Source: Candidatus Fimivivens faecavium (GTDB lineage: Bacteria > Bacillota > Clostridia > Oscillospirales > Ruminococcaceae). From it: DNA of 64,000 bases. A model generated the notes under the pieces. It was not told the DNA's origin and ran no database searches. It worked only from the letters and a program-made list of their open reading frames with translations. The position numbers and the translations under genes were made by a program. Position 1 is the stretch's first letter. The number at the start of each line of letters is the position of its first letter. The stretch lies in NCBI GenBank assembly GCA_018716105.1, contig DVKH01000034.1, positions 52,090-116,089 of the forward strand, written 5' to 3'. Below, piece by piece: positions 56,674 through 64,000 of the stretch.

Positions 56674-56701
56674 CGGCAGCCCCTCCTTTCCGGTTCTTTC
56701 A

Positions 56702-56882
56702 TATAGTATACCACATCAGGAAACCGCGAAAGCGGTTTTCCCCGCCGCGCCGGCGGCAAAACACGGCCTGGGCCGGGCGGATGGGGCGTATCAGGCGCAG
56801 AGGGTTGGCGCGGCGGCTAACGCGCCAGCCCTGCCATAGGCGGGGCGCATTGGCCAACGCCCAATTCACTGCGGCTATTACA
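56702..56882 (-). repeat. Modular hairpin repeat, unit delta, diverged (PAP2 locus)
   Basis: On the minus strand it starts TAATAGCCGCAG, with AATTGGGC-type stem, CCCCGCC/GGCAGGG, GGCGCG/CGCGCC, a diverged core (TCTGCGCCTGATACGCCC), CCGGCC/GGCC, GCCGCC/GGCGGC and AAACCGC/GCGGTTT, and ends TGATGTGGTATACTATATG. It is the most diverged copy yet keeps most stems. Confidence 0.75.
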
Positions 56883-57368
56883 GCAATTTGCGTCCTGCGC
56901 GAAAAGCGGCGCCGGCGGGGAACAAAGCGGGCGGCGCGGTTGCTGTCGCGCTTAGAAGCGAACGCCGCAAAAGCAAAGCCCGGCGGTAGAGGCCGCGGTT
57001 CGGGTTGGACCCTTTCAGGGCTTCAGGCTCAAGCCTTAGAACGAAACCGGCAGCCCGATGTCTGATGGGATCAGCGTTATGCGCCGCAGACTACTTTAGT
57101 CGGCGGGGTCGTTCCCTCAGAAAGCGCCGGGGCCATTGGCGCCGATATCGCTGCCGCATTGGCCCCGCCCAGCATGGCATGTGTTGGCGCCGCCGTCCTT
57201 TTTAATTGGCTGGGCTGCGCTGCGCAATGAAGGCCCGTTGGGCGGCGTTGGTTGCAGGTATCCTGGATACGGTTTCTATCGTGTGTATGTTCCTATATGA
57301 GATGATTATGGTTTAGCGATAAGGCCAAAGCGGAATAACCCAGTTCGCATTTCCGGCAAAAACAATAT
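56883..57368. other. Gene-free stretch
   Basis: No supported gene. It has short broken frames with membrane-like segments (for example ALAPPSMACVGAAVLFNWLG in one + frame) and probably consists of decayed coding sequence. Confidence 0.4.
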
Positions 57369-57392
57369 GCCCCCTGCCGGACGGCGGGGGGC
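57369..57392 (-). terminator. Likely terminator of the nucleotidyltransferase gene
   Basis: GCCCCC and GGGGGC flank a 12-nt loop; the minus strand continues ATATTGTTTTTG. Confidence 0.6.
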
Positions 57393-57444
57393 TGCCGCTT
57401 CTGCTTTGGAAGACGGCGCGCCGTCCGGCGGCAGTCCGGCGCTT

Positions 57445-58137
57445 TCAGCGGGGGCCGAATTCGTTGAGGAGCAGGGAGCACTGCTGCACCAGCCCAAGGA
57501 GCAGCGGATCGATCCCGCCGCCGTCCTTCGGAAGGGGGTCCGGCTGGAGGGAGGCGGAGAGAAGCTCCCGCTCCTCGCCGGCAAGTTCCGATAAGAGCGC
57601 CGCCTTTGAGGGGGCGCATCTTCCACTGCGGGCGAACTGCGCCGAGCGCAGGACGAAAAACATGCTCTTGAGCAGCACAGGCAGGGCGGCCGCTTTGGCA
57701 TGGGCGGGATCGTAAAGATAGCTGTGGAGGGCGGCGTGATAGAGGTTTGCCGCTCCGGTGCGCGCCGCTTCGCGTGCGTCGGCAGCCGTAAACGGGCCGG
57801 TCAGCGCGTCGAGGGAACCGAAGAGGGCGAATGTGTCCTGGTAGAGCTGGAGCAGGTCGTACCGGGGCCATGCCTCAAGCTCCGAACGCCCGCAGAGAAA
57901 ACCGCAGGCCTCCCGCCCGAACGGAGCCGCGGCGGCAAGCTCCCGGTAACGGGCGGGGTCGCCGGGGAGCAGCCGGTCGAGCACGACGACGAGATCGACG
58001 TCGCTTTCGGGCGTCGCTTCCCCGCGTCGCCAGCTCCCCTGAAGGCCGAAAAACAGCAGCCGCCCGGGCCAGAGGGCCAGCAGTCGTTCGAGAAAGTCGT
58101 CGAGCTGAGGCCGGATCGCTTCCATCGTGAGATTCAT
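57445..58137 (-). CDS. Nucleotidyltransferase-domain protein
   Basis: A 230-aa protein with an N-terminal pol-beta-type nucleotidyltransferase fold: LQGSWRRG (residues 32-39) and the metal-binding DVDLVVVLD (Asp46, Asp48). A helical C-terminal part follows, of the kind found in HEPN or kanamycin-nucleotidyltransferase-like proteins (AARTGAANLYHAALHS). ATG 58137 has GGGAGG upstream; upstream frame is not homologous. Substrate unknown; antibiotic modification or a toxin-antitoxin role is possible but unproven. Confidence 0.82.
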   Translation of the reverse strand: MNLTMEAIRPQLDDFLERLLALWPGRLLFFGLQGSWRRGEATPESDVDLVVVLDRLLPGDPARYRELAAAAPFGREACGFLCGRSELEAWPRYDLLQLYQDTFALFGSLDALTGPFTAADAREAARTGAANLYHAALHSYLYDPAHAKAAALPVLLKSMFFVLRSAQFARSGRCAPSKAALLSELAGEERELLSASLQPDPLPKDGGGIDPLLLGLVQQCSLLLNEFGPR

Positions 58138-58454
58138 TCTGATTCCTCCCTTTCTGTTTGTCCTATTTGGTTCGCGCCGCGCCGACGGCGCTGTCCCGCG
58201 GGCGCTGCGGCGTAGGGGCGAAAACACCGCCTTCGCGCTTGCGGCTTGGCGGGCCGTCAAGGAGTATGGCAATGTGTGAAAAGAAACAACATTATAGCAC
58301 AAAACCGCCCCGGTGGGAAGTTCCAGTGCGGTTTCTGGTCAAAACATGGGCGTCAGCCCTGCCGGAAAGAAATCCAGCAAGCGGTTTGCGGAACAAGCCG
58401 GCCGGAGTAAAAACCAAAAGCAGAACCGAAAACCATTTCCAATGGCAAGCGCCT
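58138..58454. other. Gap upstream of the nucleotidyltransferase gene
   Basis: About 300 bp without a gene. It carries the promoter region of the minus gene (AT-rich near 58260-58310) and leads to the repeat units. Confidence 0.45.
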
Positions 58455-58617
58455 TATGATATAATAACCGCAGAAAATGGGCCAAGGCCCATCCGCCCCG
58501 CCCGTGGCGGGGCCTGCGCGGCGGACGCCGCGCGCTGCGCTTGTTGCATCACATCCGCCCGGCTGCGGCCGGGCCCCGTTGCGAATGCAGCGGGCGAACC
58601 GCTTTGCGGCCCGCTGA
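58455..58617 (+). repeat. Modular hairpin repeat, unit F (accessory operon locus)
   Basis: It begins TATGATATAATAACCGCAG. Hairpins: ATGGGCC/GGCCCAT, CCCCGCC/GGCGGGG, GCGCGGCG/CGCCGCGC, core GCTGCGCTTGTTGCATCA, CCCGGC/GCCGGG, an imperfect GCTGCATTC-type stem and a GCGGGC/GCCCGC pair around AACCGCTTTGCG. Stem 1 and the last stem differ in sequence from other loci but keep pairing. Confidence 0.85.
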
Positions 58618-58796
58618 TATGATGCAATAACCGCAGAAAATTGGGCCAAGGCCCATCCGCCCCGCCTGTGGCGGGGCCTGCGCGGCGGACGCCGCGCGCT
58701 GCGCTTGCTGCATCACATCCGCCCGGCTGCGGCCGGGTCCCGCTGCGGATGCAGCGGGCGAACCGCTTTGCGGCCCGCTGATATGAAGAATAAAGC
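58618..58796 (+). repeat. Modular hairpin repeat, unit G plus terminal fragment
   Basis: It begins TATGATGCAATAACCGCAG, 163 bp after unit F, and is nearly the same as F (core GCTGCGCTTGCTGCATCA). It ends with a degenerate restart TATGAAGAATAAAG at 58783-58796. Confidence 0.82.
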
Positions 58797-59016
58797 ATTA
58801 AATGATACCCGGTGAAGGGGGCGCCGCTGTGCATAAAAGGTTTGGGCAAGACCCGGCTGCATTTAGAAATCAAAAGATAAAGCTATCTGTCGAGGAAACC
58901 ACATCTGCCGGTAGATGCGGCTCTTCCGCTGCGGCTTTTTCACGCCCTGCGTCAGCCTGTCGTTACGACAGCGCGGCGCGGGGCGTTTTTCTGTCTTTGG
59001 GAAGGAGTCAAAGAAT
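58797..59016. other. Leader of the accessory operon
   Basis: 220 bp with no gene. It contains a GC-rich inverted segment near 58950-58990 and a ribosome site GGAAGGAG at 59000-59007 for the next gene. No clear promoter was found, so transcription may begin in the repeat units. Confidence 0.4.
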
Positions 59017-60132
59017 ATGAGTCTGAAATACACCTGCCCCGGCTGTGGGACACCCTTGCGCTACGACGGTTTGTGCTGGAAATGCAAGTGTGAGGAGGAG
59101 CGAAATGCTGCACTTGCCTGGACGCCGGAACAAATTGCGGAGAAGCAGAAAAACCTGATCCAGAACATCCAGCGGCTGGCGGATCTGAAAGAACCGGAGC
59201 TCACCGACTTCTGGAAGCTGCTCAGTTACCGGGACGCCGTCACGCCAAAGCTCCAGCGGGCTGCGCTGGCCGCAGAGGTATTCTACCCCTGCGAACTCTA
59301 CTACCGTGCCCCGGAGGACGTGCGGGACGGCCTGATCGCCGCCCTGCTGGAAACGGAGGACTCCCACGAGGCTGGCTGCCTGATGTGCTGTCTGGCAATG
59401 CAGGGGGATGACCGGGCGTTGGAAACGCTGCTGGACCTGGAGCGCAACCCCCGCCCCTGGCGGAAGAAGCTCTATGTGGACCCATCCATCTATGCCCAGT
59501 GCGGCGGCTGGACTTTCGATAAGGCTGGACATCGGGTGCAGCTCAACTATGACGTCTGCTATCCTATGGTAAAAGGAGCGCCCGGCGAGGCCTCCCCCGT
59601 CCGCATCGGCCGGGTGCGGGAGGACGCCTGCCCTCACTGCGGCGGGCGGATGGTGGATATGCTGGTGCTGGACGGCCGGGACGAGCGGCTGAAATTCCTG
59701 GGGCTGGACGGCATCCTGACCGCCGCCTGCTGCCCCAACTGCGTGGGATTTTTGGAAGGCCCCGCCTTCAGCCGCTTTACCCTGGACGGCGGTGCGGAGC
59801 CGCTTCCTGCCAGGACCTTTGACGGGTCTGAGAAGATGGAGTGTTATGTCCGGCCGGAGGACTATGAGGCCCTGGCGGGAAATCATTTTGTACTGGGGGC
59901 GGAGCCGGCCCCCCTGTTCTACGGTGCGGAATTTTTAGATTTGAATACCATCGGCGGCTTCGCCAACTGGGTGCAGGACTGGGAGTATGCCCCCTGCCCC
60001 CAGTGCGGCAAGCCCATGCGGTATCTGGCCCAGATCCAGTGGGATACGGTGATGGACGGGATGGAGGGGACGCTCTATATTGAGTTCTGCCCCGACTGCC
60101 AGATCGTCTCCATGCAGCATCAGCAGACCTGA
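59017..60132 (+). CDS. Multi-zinc-ribbon protein, DUF1963-like C-terminus
   Basis: A 371-aa protein. A zinc ribbon opens it (CPGCGTPL...CWKCKC), a helical middle follows, then a second ribbon (CPHCGGRM...CCPNC, about residues 205-250) and a third (CPQCGKPMRYLAQ...FCPDC at the end). The C-terminal IGGFANWVQDWEYAPCPQCG part resembles the DUF1963/YwqG fold. ATG 59017 follows GGAAGGAG. First gene of an accessory operon; a role in toxin immunity or stress is a guess from the neighbours. Confidence 0.7.
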   Translation: MSLKYTCPGCGTPLRYDGLCWKCKCEEERNAALAWTPEQIAEKQKNLIQNIQRLADLKEPELTDFWKLLSYRDAVTPKLQRAALAAEVFYPCELYYRAPEDVRDGLIAALLETEDSHEAGCLMCCLAMQGDDRALETLLDLERNPRPWRKKLYVDPSIYAQCGGWTFDKAGHRVQLNYDVCYPMVKGAPGEASPVRIGRVREDACPHCGGRMVDMLVLDGRDERLKFLGLDGILTAACCPNCVGFLEGPAFSRFTLDGGAEPLPARTFDGSEKMECYVRPEDYEALAGNHFVLGAEPAPLFYGAEFLDLNTIGGFANWVQDWEYAPCPQCGKPMRYLAQIQWDTVMDGMEGTLYIEFCPDCQIVSMQHQQT

Positions 60133-60146
60133 AAGGAGCGTATCGA

Positions 60147-61622
60147 ATGAACTTACCCAAACGCAACAGTGCGGACGGGCGCTGTTACTGGATGAAGCCC
60201 GAGGTGCAGGAGGAGCTGCAGCCGCTCTTTGACCAGTGCATCCAGGATGCCATTGACGGCAGGATCACACGGCTTGATTCCCTCTGGCCTCCGGTAGTGG
60301 TCAGCAGTCAAGGCGCGCCCTTCGAGGTGTGGGAACTGCTGAGGAAATGGGCCGAAGCGCAGCGGGCCGAGACCCTGGATGCGGAACATGCCATTGCCTT
60401 CAGCGAAAACCTGCGCCGTCTGAGCCGGTGGGGTGAAATCGACCACTATTTACTTGATCTGCTGAAACGGGAGCTGCAGGAAAAGTATTTTGCAGTGACA
60501 GGCCGTGAAGATGACCACCCTTGGAATCGGGAGTATTCCCTGAAACCAGGTATCCGTGCGGAGGAGGTCCCGGAGCCGCTGCTGCGCTTTGCCTGCTATG
60601 TGGCGGTGAGCTATAAGGTATATGGCATGAGCTTTCAGTATCTGGATACCAATTACCTCTTTGGATTGGTCGGGAAAGTCCGGCCTGATATGGTGAAAAA
60701 GCTGAAAGAACATGGGACCGGCAGGCTGCCGCTCCCTCTGCAAAAGCGGAAAACCGAGCACTTCACCGCATCGGCCAACGATGCCTTTGCCGTGATCCGT
60801 ATGACTGCCAAAGACAGCACGGAGGAATGCTGCTGCGAAGTGCTGAACTACCTGTGCGAGCTTCTTTCGCAGGAGGAGTTTCCCCGCAGCTATGCGGTGG
60901 AGTTCAAAGGGCCGGAAAAGAGGTATCTGCCCATCACAGGACTGCCCCAAAAGGGGATCAATCAGCTCTGCGCCTGCGCCGTTCAATATCCGTCCCTTCA
61001 TTCTCTGCTGGAGCGGTACGCCCGCCTTGCCATGCGGCAATATGAGCGGTACACCAATCTCAGCGATGAGCAGTGCGCTCTCCCTGGAAGCTTTGCCGTG
61101 TTCGCCCTGGGAATGCTGGGGCAGGAGTGGCGGCAGCTGGTCTGGGATTATCTCGGCCTCTGTGATGACGAGCACTCCCGCTTACAGGAAAAATTCCTCC
61201 GGGAGTATGTGAAACGGTTCGGCTTTACCGCCGATACGGTCCCCATTTTTGTCCGGGGGGTGCTGTCCATGCAGAACATGAAGTATTCCAAAGACTATTC
61301 CGCATGGATATCAAACGCAGAAAGCCTGGACGCTCTGCTCAGCGCAAAAGCCCATCTGTCCGAGATCGTTCCAAGCGGTTTTTCCTCCGACGAGGATGAC
61401 GATGATGACGAGGATGATGAACACGCCCAGGAAACGAAAGCCAGCCCGGAGGAAGTGCTGCAATACGCATGGGAGACGGTCTGCCATGTGATCTGGGGCA
61501 AGGACAGCGCCAAGGGTGGTCAGAAAGCGGTGGAAACGGCCCCGGAGGAATTGAAAGAGCGCTGCCGGGAAATTTTCATTCCGGTGACGGAGGACATGGA
61601 ACAAAAAGGCGGCCTGATATGA
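60147..61622 (+). CDS. Unknown protein, paralogue A (DUF6138-like?)
   Basis: A 491-aa cytoplasmic protein that I do not recognise with certainty; DUF6138 is a possible family. It shares extended similarity with the next gene: ANDAFAVIRMTAKDSTEEC, EFPRSYAVEFKGPEK, LLRFACYVAVSYKVYG and DDEHSRLQEKFL all recur. A Ser/Asp/Glu run (SSDEDDDDDEDDEHAQE, about residues 411-427) is absent from the paralogue. AAAGGAG precedes ATG 60147. Its stop overlaps the next start (ATGA). Confidence 0.75.
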   Translation: MNLPKRNSADGRCYWMKPEVQEELQPLFDQCIQDAIDGRITRLDSLWPPVVVSSQGAPFEVWELLRKWAEAQRAETLDAEHAIAFSENLRRLSRWGEIDHYLLDLLKRELQEKYFAVTGREDDHPWNREYSLKPGIRAEEVPEPLLRFACYVAVSYKVYGMSFQYLDTNYLFGLVGKVRPDMVKKLKEHGTGRLPLPLQKRKTEHFTASANDAFAVIRMTAKDSTEECCCEVLNYLCELLSQEEFPRSYAVEFKGPEKRYLPITGLPQKGINQLCACAVQYPSLHSLLERYARLAMRQYERYTNLSDEQCALPGSFAVFALGMLGQEWRQLVWDYLGLCDDEHSRLQEKFLREYVKRFGFTADTVPIFVRGVLSMQNMKYSKDYSAWISNAESLDALLSAKAHLSEIVPSGFSSDEDDDDDEDDEHAQETKASPEEVLQYAWETVCHVIWGKDSAKGGQKAVETAPEELKERCREIFIPVTEDMEQKGGLI

Positions 61623-62998
61623 GTTTACCAAAACGAGACGGCGTGAATGGCCGCTACTATCTGATCCACAAGCCGGACACGACTCCGGAGGTGCTGGCGG
61701 AGGCGGATCTCTGCATTCAGGATGTCCTGAACGGCGCCGCCCGGGAAAATCGCTCCGCCTATCCGACTGTGGTGCGCAGCCAAAACGGGACGCCCTTTCT
61801 CCCCAATCAACTGCTGGAGCGGTATCTGTCCCGGCTGCCGCTGAAGGGATTTCCCTGCCAGAATGCAGCCGCCTTCTGCGACGCCCTGCGGCGGTTGGTT
61901 GGCTGGAATGAAATTTCCCACACATTGAGAAAGTACATCGAAAAGCAGGTACAGGGCCGCTACTTTGAGGTGGGAGAAAAGGAGAACCGTTTTTCAGCCT
62001 TTCCTCCCTGCACGGTGCGGCCGGAGCTGCGCCCGGAGGATGTGGACGAAGGGCTGCTGCGCTTTGCCTGCTATGCGGCGGTCTGCCATACGGTGTACGG
62101 GGCCAGCTACGACTCCCTCACGACCGAGCACATCCTCGGCCTGGTCTCCCGGCTCCGCGCCGGCATGGTAAAGGAACTGAAAACCAATGGCAGCGGCAAG
62201 CTGCCGCCTGACATCCAAAAGCGGAAAACAAAGCGCCTGACCGCCTCGGCCAACGATGCCTTTGCCACCATCCGCATCACCGCCAGGGACTCTACGGAGG
62301 AGTGCTACGCTGAAATCTTGGACTACCTGTGCGTGGTGCTGGAGCAGCCGGAGTTCCCCCGCAGCTACTCCATCGAATTCCGTGGGCCGGAGAAGATCTA
62401 TCTTCCCATCCCCGGCCTGCCCAGGAAGGGCGTCCATCAGCTCTTTGCCTGTGCAGTGCGGTACCCCCGCCTCCATGTGCGGATGGAGAATTATGCCCGG
62501 CTGGCCATGCGGGAAGATGAGTGGTATCAAAACCTTTCTGATGAAGCCTGCGCCATGCCCGGCGCCTTTGCTGTGTTCGCGCTGGGGCTGGATGGGCCGA
62601 AGTGGTGGCGGCTGGTGTGCGATTATCTGGACCGCTGCGATGACGAGCATTCCTCGCTTCAGGAGAGGTTCATCCACGCCCTGTTCAAGCAGTACGGCTT
62701 CACCGCCCAGTCCCTGCCTGTGCTGGTCCACGGCGTCCAGTCCATGCAGGAACTGAAACCTGCAAAGGAGTTCCGCGCCCTGATCGCCAATGAGGAGAGC
62801 CTGGATGCCCTGCTGGAGATCAAAGAACATCTGGAGGACTATCTGCCTGAAGGAGCCGGCAGGGACAAAAAGGCGCCGGCCTGCCTGTGGCGTGATGTGC
62901 TCTGGGCCATCTGGGGGAAGGATTCCCGGAACGGCGGCAAGGTCATCAAGACGGCACCGGAGGAACTGAGGGAGAAATACCGGCAGGTGTTTGCGTGA
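61619..62998 (+). CDS. Unknown protein, paralogue B
   Basis: A 459-aa protein, tandem paralogue of the preceding gene. Both start M(N/S)LPKR, share LLRFACY(V/A)AV, TASANDAFA(V/T)IR, FPRSY, KGVHQLFACAVRYP and W(A/-)IWGKDS near the end. The acidic insert is missing. It starts at ATG 61619, overlapping the previous stop. Function unknown; the duplicated pair in one operon suggests partners or versions with different specificity. Confidence 0.75.
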   Translation: MSLPKRDGVNGRYYLIHKPDTTPEVLAEADLCIQDVLNGAARENRSAYPTVVRSQNGTPFLPNQLLERYLSRLPLKGFPCQNAAAFCDALRRLVGWNEISHTLRKYIEKQVQGRYFEVGEKENRFSAFPPCTVRPELRPEDVDEGLLRFACYAAVCHTVYGASYDSLTTEHILGLVSRLRAGMVKELKTNGSGKLPPDIQKRKTKRLTASANDAFATIRITARDSTEECYAEILDYLCVVLEQPEFPRSYSIEFRGPEKIYLPIPGLPRKGVHQLFACAVRYPRLHVRMENYARLAMREDEWYQNLSDEACAMPGAFAVFALGLDGPKWWRLVCDYLDRCDDEHSSLQERFIHALFKQYGFTAQSLPVLVHGVQSMQELKPAKEFRALIANEESLDALLEIKEHLEDYLPEGAGRDKKAPACLWRDVLWAIWGKDSRNGGKVIKTAPEELREKYRQVFA

Positions 62999-63010
62999 GG
63001 AGGCTCTGCT

Positions 63011-63520
63011 ATGACAGAAACGGAGAAAACAAAACTGCTGGAACAGATCGAGCGGTGGAATGATGCGGACGAGTTCTCCCGATGCATCCAGGCCATCGAA
63101 GCCGTCCCGGAAACAGAGCGGGACTATCTGCTGACCCTCAAGCTGAGCCGTGCCTACAGCCACCTGGCGGTGCTGGGCGACCACCGCATCCATGGCAAGG
63201 ACGGCAAGGTGGACATGACTCCTCTCCGGCACGCCATTGCGCTGTTGGAATCCATCCGGCTCCAGGGGGAAACGGACCCTGCCTGGAACGCCCGTATGGG
63301 GTATTCCACTTTGATGGCATATTCCTCCGCCGCCACCGCCTATGAATACGCCCAGCGATGGCTGGCCCTGGCCCCGGAGGACACGGACGCCCAAAAGCTG
63401 GTGCGGGACTGCGAGGGGTATTTGGAAGAAGAACGAACCCTGACGCTTGATTTAAAAGAACGGGAAGAAATCATCCGGCGGGAAACTCCCGATGCTGGAA
63501 AGGTTGTGATTTGTAAATGA
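63011..63520 (+). CDS. TPR-like helical protein
   Basis: A 169-aa protein of helical repeats: LLTLKLSRAYSHLAVLGDH, then a second pair of helices ending AYEYAQRWLALAPEDTDAQKL, the pattern of tetratricopeptide repeats. A charged C-terminal helix ends it. GAGGAGG precedes ATG 63011. Its stop overlaps the next gene (ATGA). Such proteins often sit near polymorphic-toxin immunity genes in Clostridia. Confidence 0.7.
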   Translation: MTETEKTKLLEQIERWNDADEFSRCIQAIEAVPETERDYLLTLKLSRAYSHLAVLGDHRIHGKDGKVDMTPLRHAIALLESIRLQGETDPAWNARMGYSTLMAYSSAATAYEYAQRWLALAPEDTDAQKLVRDCEGYLEEERTLTLDLKEREEIIRRETPDAGKVVICK

Positions 63521-63750
63521 ACGGCGAACAGATCACGGCTTTTTTGCAGGAGCATTGGAACCTCGTCTCGCTGGCAGTTGGCGTGGTAGTTTTGATTGGG
63601 GCCATCCTGAATTGGAACTGGCTCTGCGACCCCGCCGGCGCGCCCCACTCCCACCGCTATGGCCGCGGCTCCCGGCGGGTGATCTTCTTCCTGATGGGGG
63701 TGGTGCTGATCGTGGTGGGCATCTGGGGCTTTGTGCTGGCGCTGAAATAG
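63517..63750 (+). CDS. Imm17-like small membrane protein
   Basis: A 77-aa protein with two membrane helices (residues 16-33 and 54-75) and a conserved loop NWNWLCDPAGAPHSHRYGRGSR. The size, helix plan and LCDP loop fit the Imm17 immunity-protein family as I recall it. If so, it would protect against a membrane- or wall-acting toxin, but no toxin gene lies in the window. The start overlaps the previous stop. Confidence 0.7.
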   Translation: MNGEQITAFLQEHWNLVSLAVGVVVLIGAILNWNWLCDPAGAPHSHRYGRGSRRVIFFLMGVVLIVVGIWGFVLALK

Positions 63751-63763
63751 CAGGAGGTGCCCC

Positions 63764-63976
63764 ATGACCCAAGAAGAACAGATCCGCCTCTATCGGCTGA
63801 TGGAAAAGCTCAACTGGTTTTTCCATCAGGAGATGCACTATCTGGATAGAGATATTGCGGAACAGACTGCACGGGAGTGTTACCCGGAGATTCGGGATTT
63901 TACATACGACATTTTATGGAACGACCTGCCCAAAGAGGTCCAGGAGCAGCTCATGGACGAGGAGGAATCCCTATGA
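63764..63976 (+). CDS. Small acidic protein, unknown
   Basis: A 70-aa acidic helical protein, unrecognised. EMHYLDRDIAEQTARECYPEI is the most distinctive part. GGAGGTG precedes ATG 63764. Its stop overlaps the start of the next gene (ATGA), so it belongs to the same operon. Confidence 0.65.
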   Translation: MTQEEQIRLYRLMEKLNWFFHQEMHYLDRDIAEQTARECYPEIRDFTYDILWNDLPKEVQEQLMDEEESL

Positions 63977-64000
63977 GTACGCTGATTTGCTCTTTTGATG
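63973..64000 (+). CDS. Start of a further gene, cut by the window end
   Basis: ATG 63973 overlaps the previous stop and reads MSTLICSFD to the window edge. GGAGGAA lies 9 nt upstream. It continues the operon; product unknown. Confidence 0.5.

Overview
The window is the replication-origin region of a high-GC member of the Clostridia (Bacillota). An Oscillospiraceae/Ruminococcaceae-type gut bacterium is the best guess. Grounds: Firmicutes-type gene order around dnaA, strong AGGAGG ribosome sites, frequent TTG starts, a noc gene beside parAB, perfect parS sites, a single-chain pyruvate:ferredoxin oxidoreductase and formate-THF ligase (an anaerobe). No rRNA operon, transposase, integrase or CRISPR array was seen.

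Layout. 0.2-4.7 kb: a repeat-rich leader, then fhs and tsaE-tsaB-rpiB-upp (+). 4.7-12.5 kb: flavoprotein, a tandemly duplicated Xre pair, Fe-S aldo/keto reductase, archaeal-type proS, acpP, and a two-component system whose partner ABC transporter is a pseudogene. 12.6-22.3 kb (-): gyrA flanked by two parS sites, a YcxB-like protein, gyrB, remB, recF, an S4-domain gene, dnaN, dnaA. 22.8-25.9 kb (+): rpmH-rnpA-yidD-yidC-khpB. Coding strand flips at about 22.4 kb, so the origin lies beside dnaA. 26-38.9 kb (+): ArAE-like membrane protein, VanW-like protein, mnmE, DUF6440, mnmG, rsmG, noc, parA, parB, serS, acyl-ACP thioesterase, lipoprotein. 39-46.6 kb: guaB, M20 peptidase, an Xre/DUF6809 divergon, DUF1847, small-multidrug-export protein, flippase, zinc-ribbon membrane protein. 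46.8-58.1 kb: tRNA-Glu and tRNA-Met, CNNM-type protein, PFOR, tadA, CPBP protease, PAP2 phosphatase, nucleotidyltransferase, and several decayed genes. 59-64 kb: an accessory operon of zinc-ribbon and paralogous unknown proteins with an Imm17-like membrane protein, running off the window end.

How parts work together: dnaA/dnaN/recF/gyrAB with parAB, Noc and parS form the replication, segregation and nucleoid-occlusion set. rnpA, mnmEG, rsmG, tsaBE, tadA, serS and proS mature or charge tRNA and modify rRNA. rpmH, yidD, yidC and khpB link translation to membrane insertion. fhs, guaB, upp and rpiB serve one-carbon and nucleotide metabolism.

The most unusual feature is a family of ~165-bp modular repeats (about ten units at five loci). 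Each unit starts with TATGGTATAATAACCGCAG or a variant and carries a series of perfect hairpins. Stem sequences are exchanged between copies while pairing is kept, around a constant GCTGCGCTTGTTACACCA core. At all five loci the units lie directly upstream of a gene and point the same way as it (fhs, parA, flippase, PAP2, accessory operon). This looks like a structured, promoter-bearing leader or RNA element.
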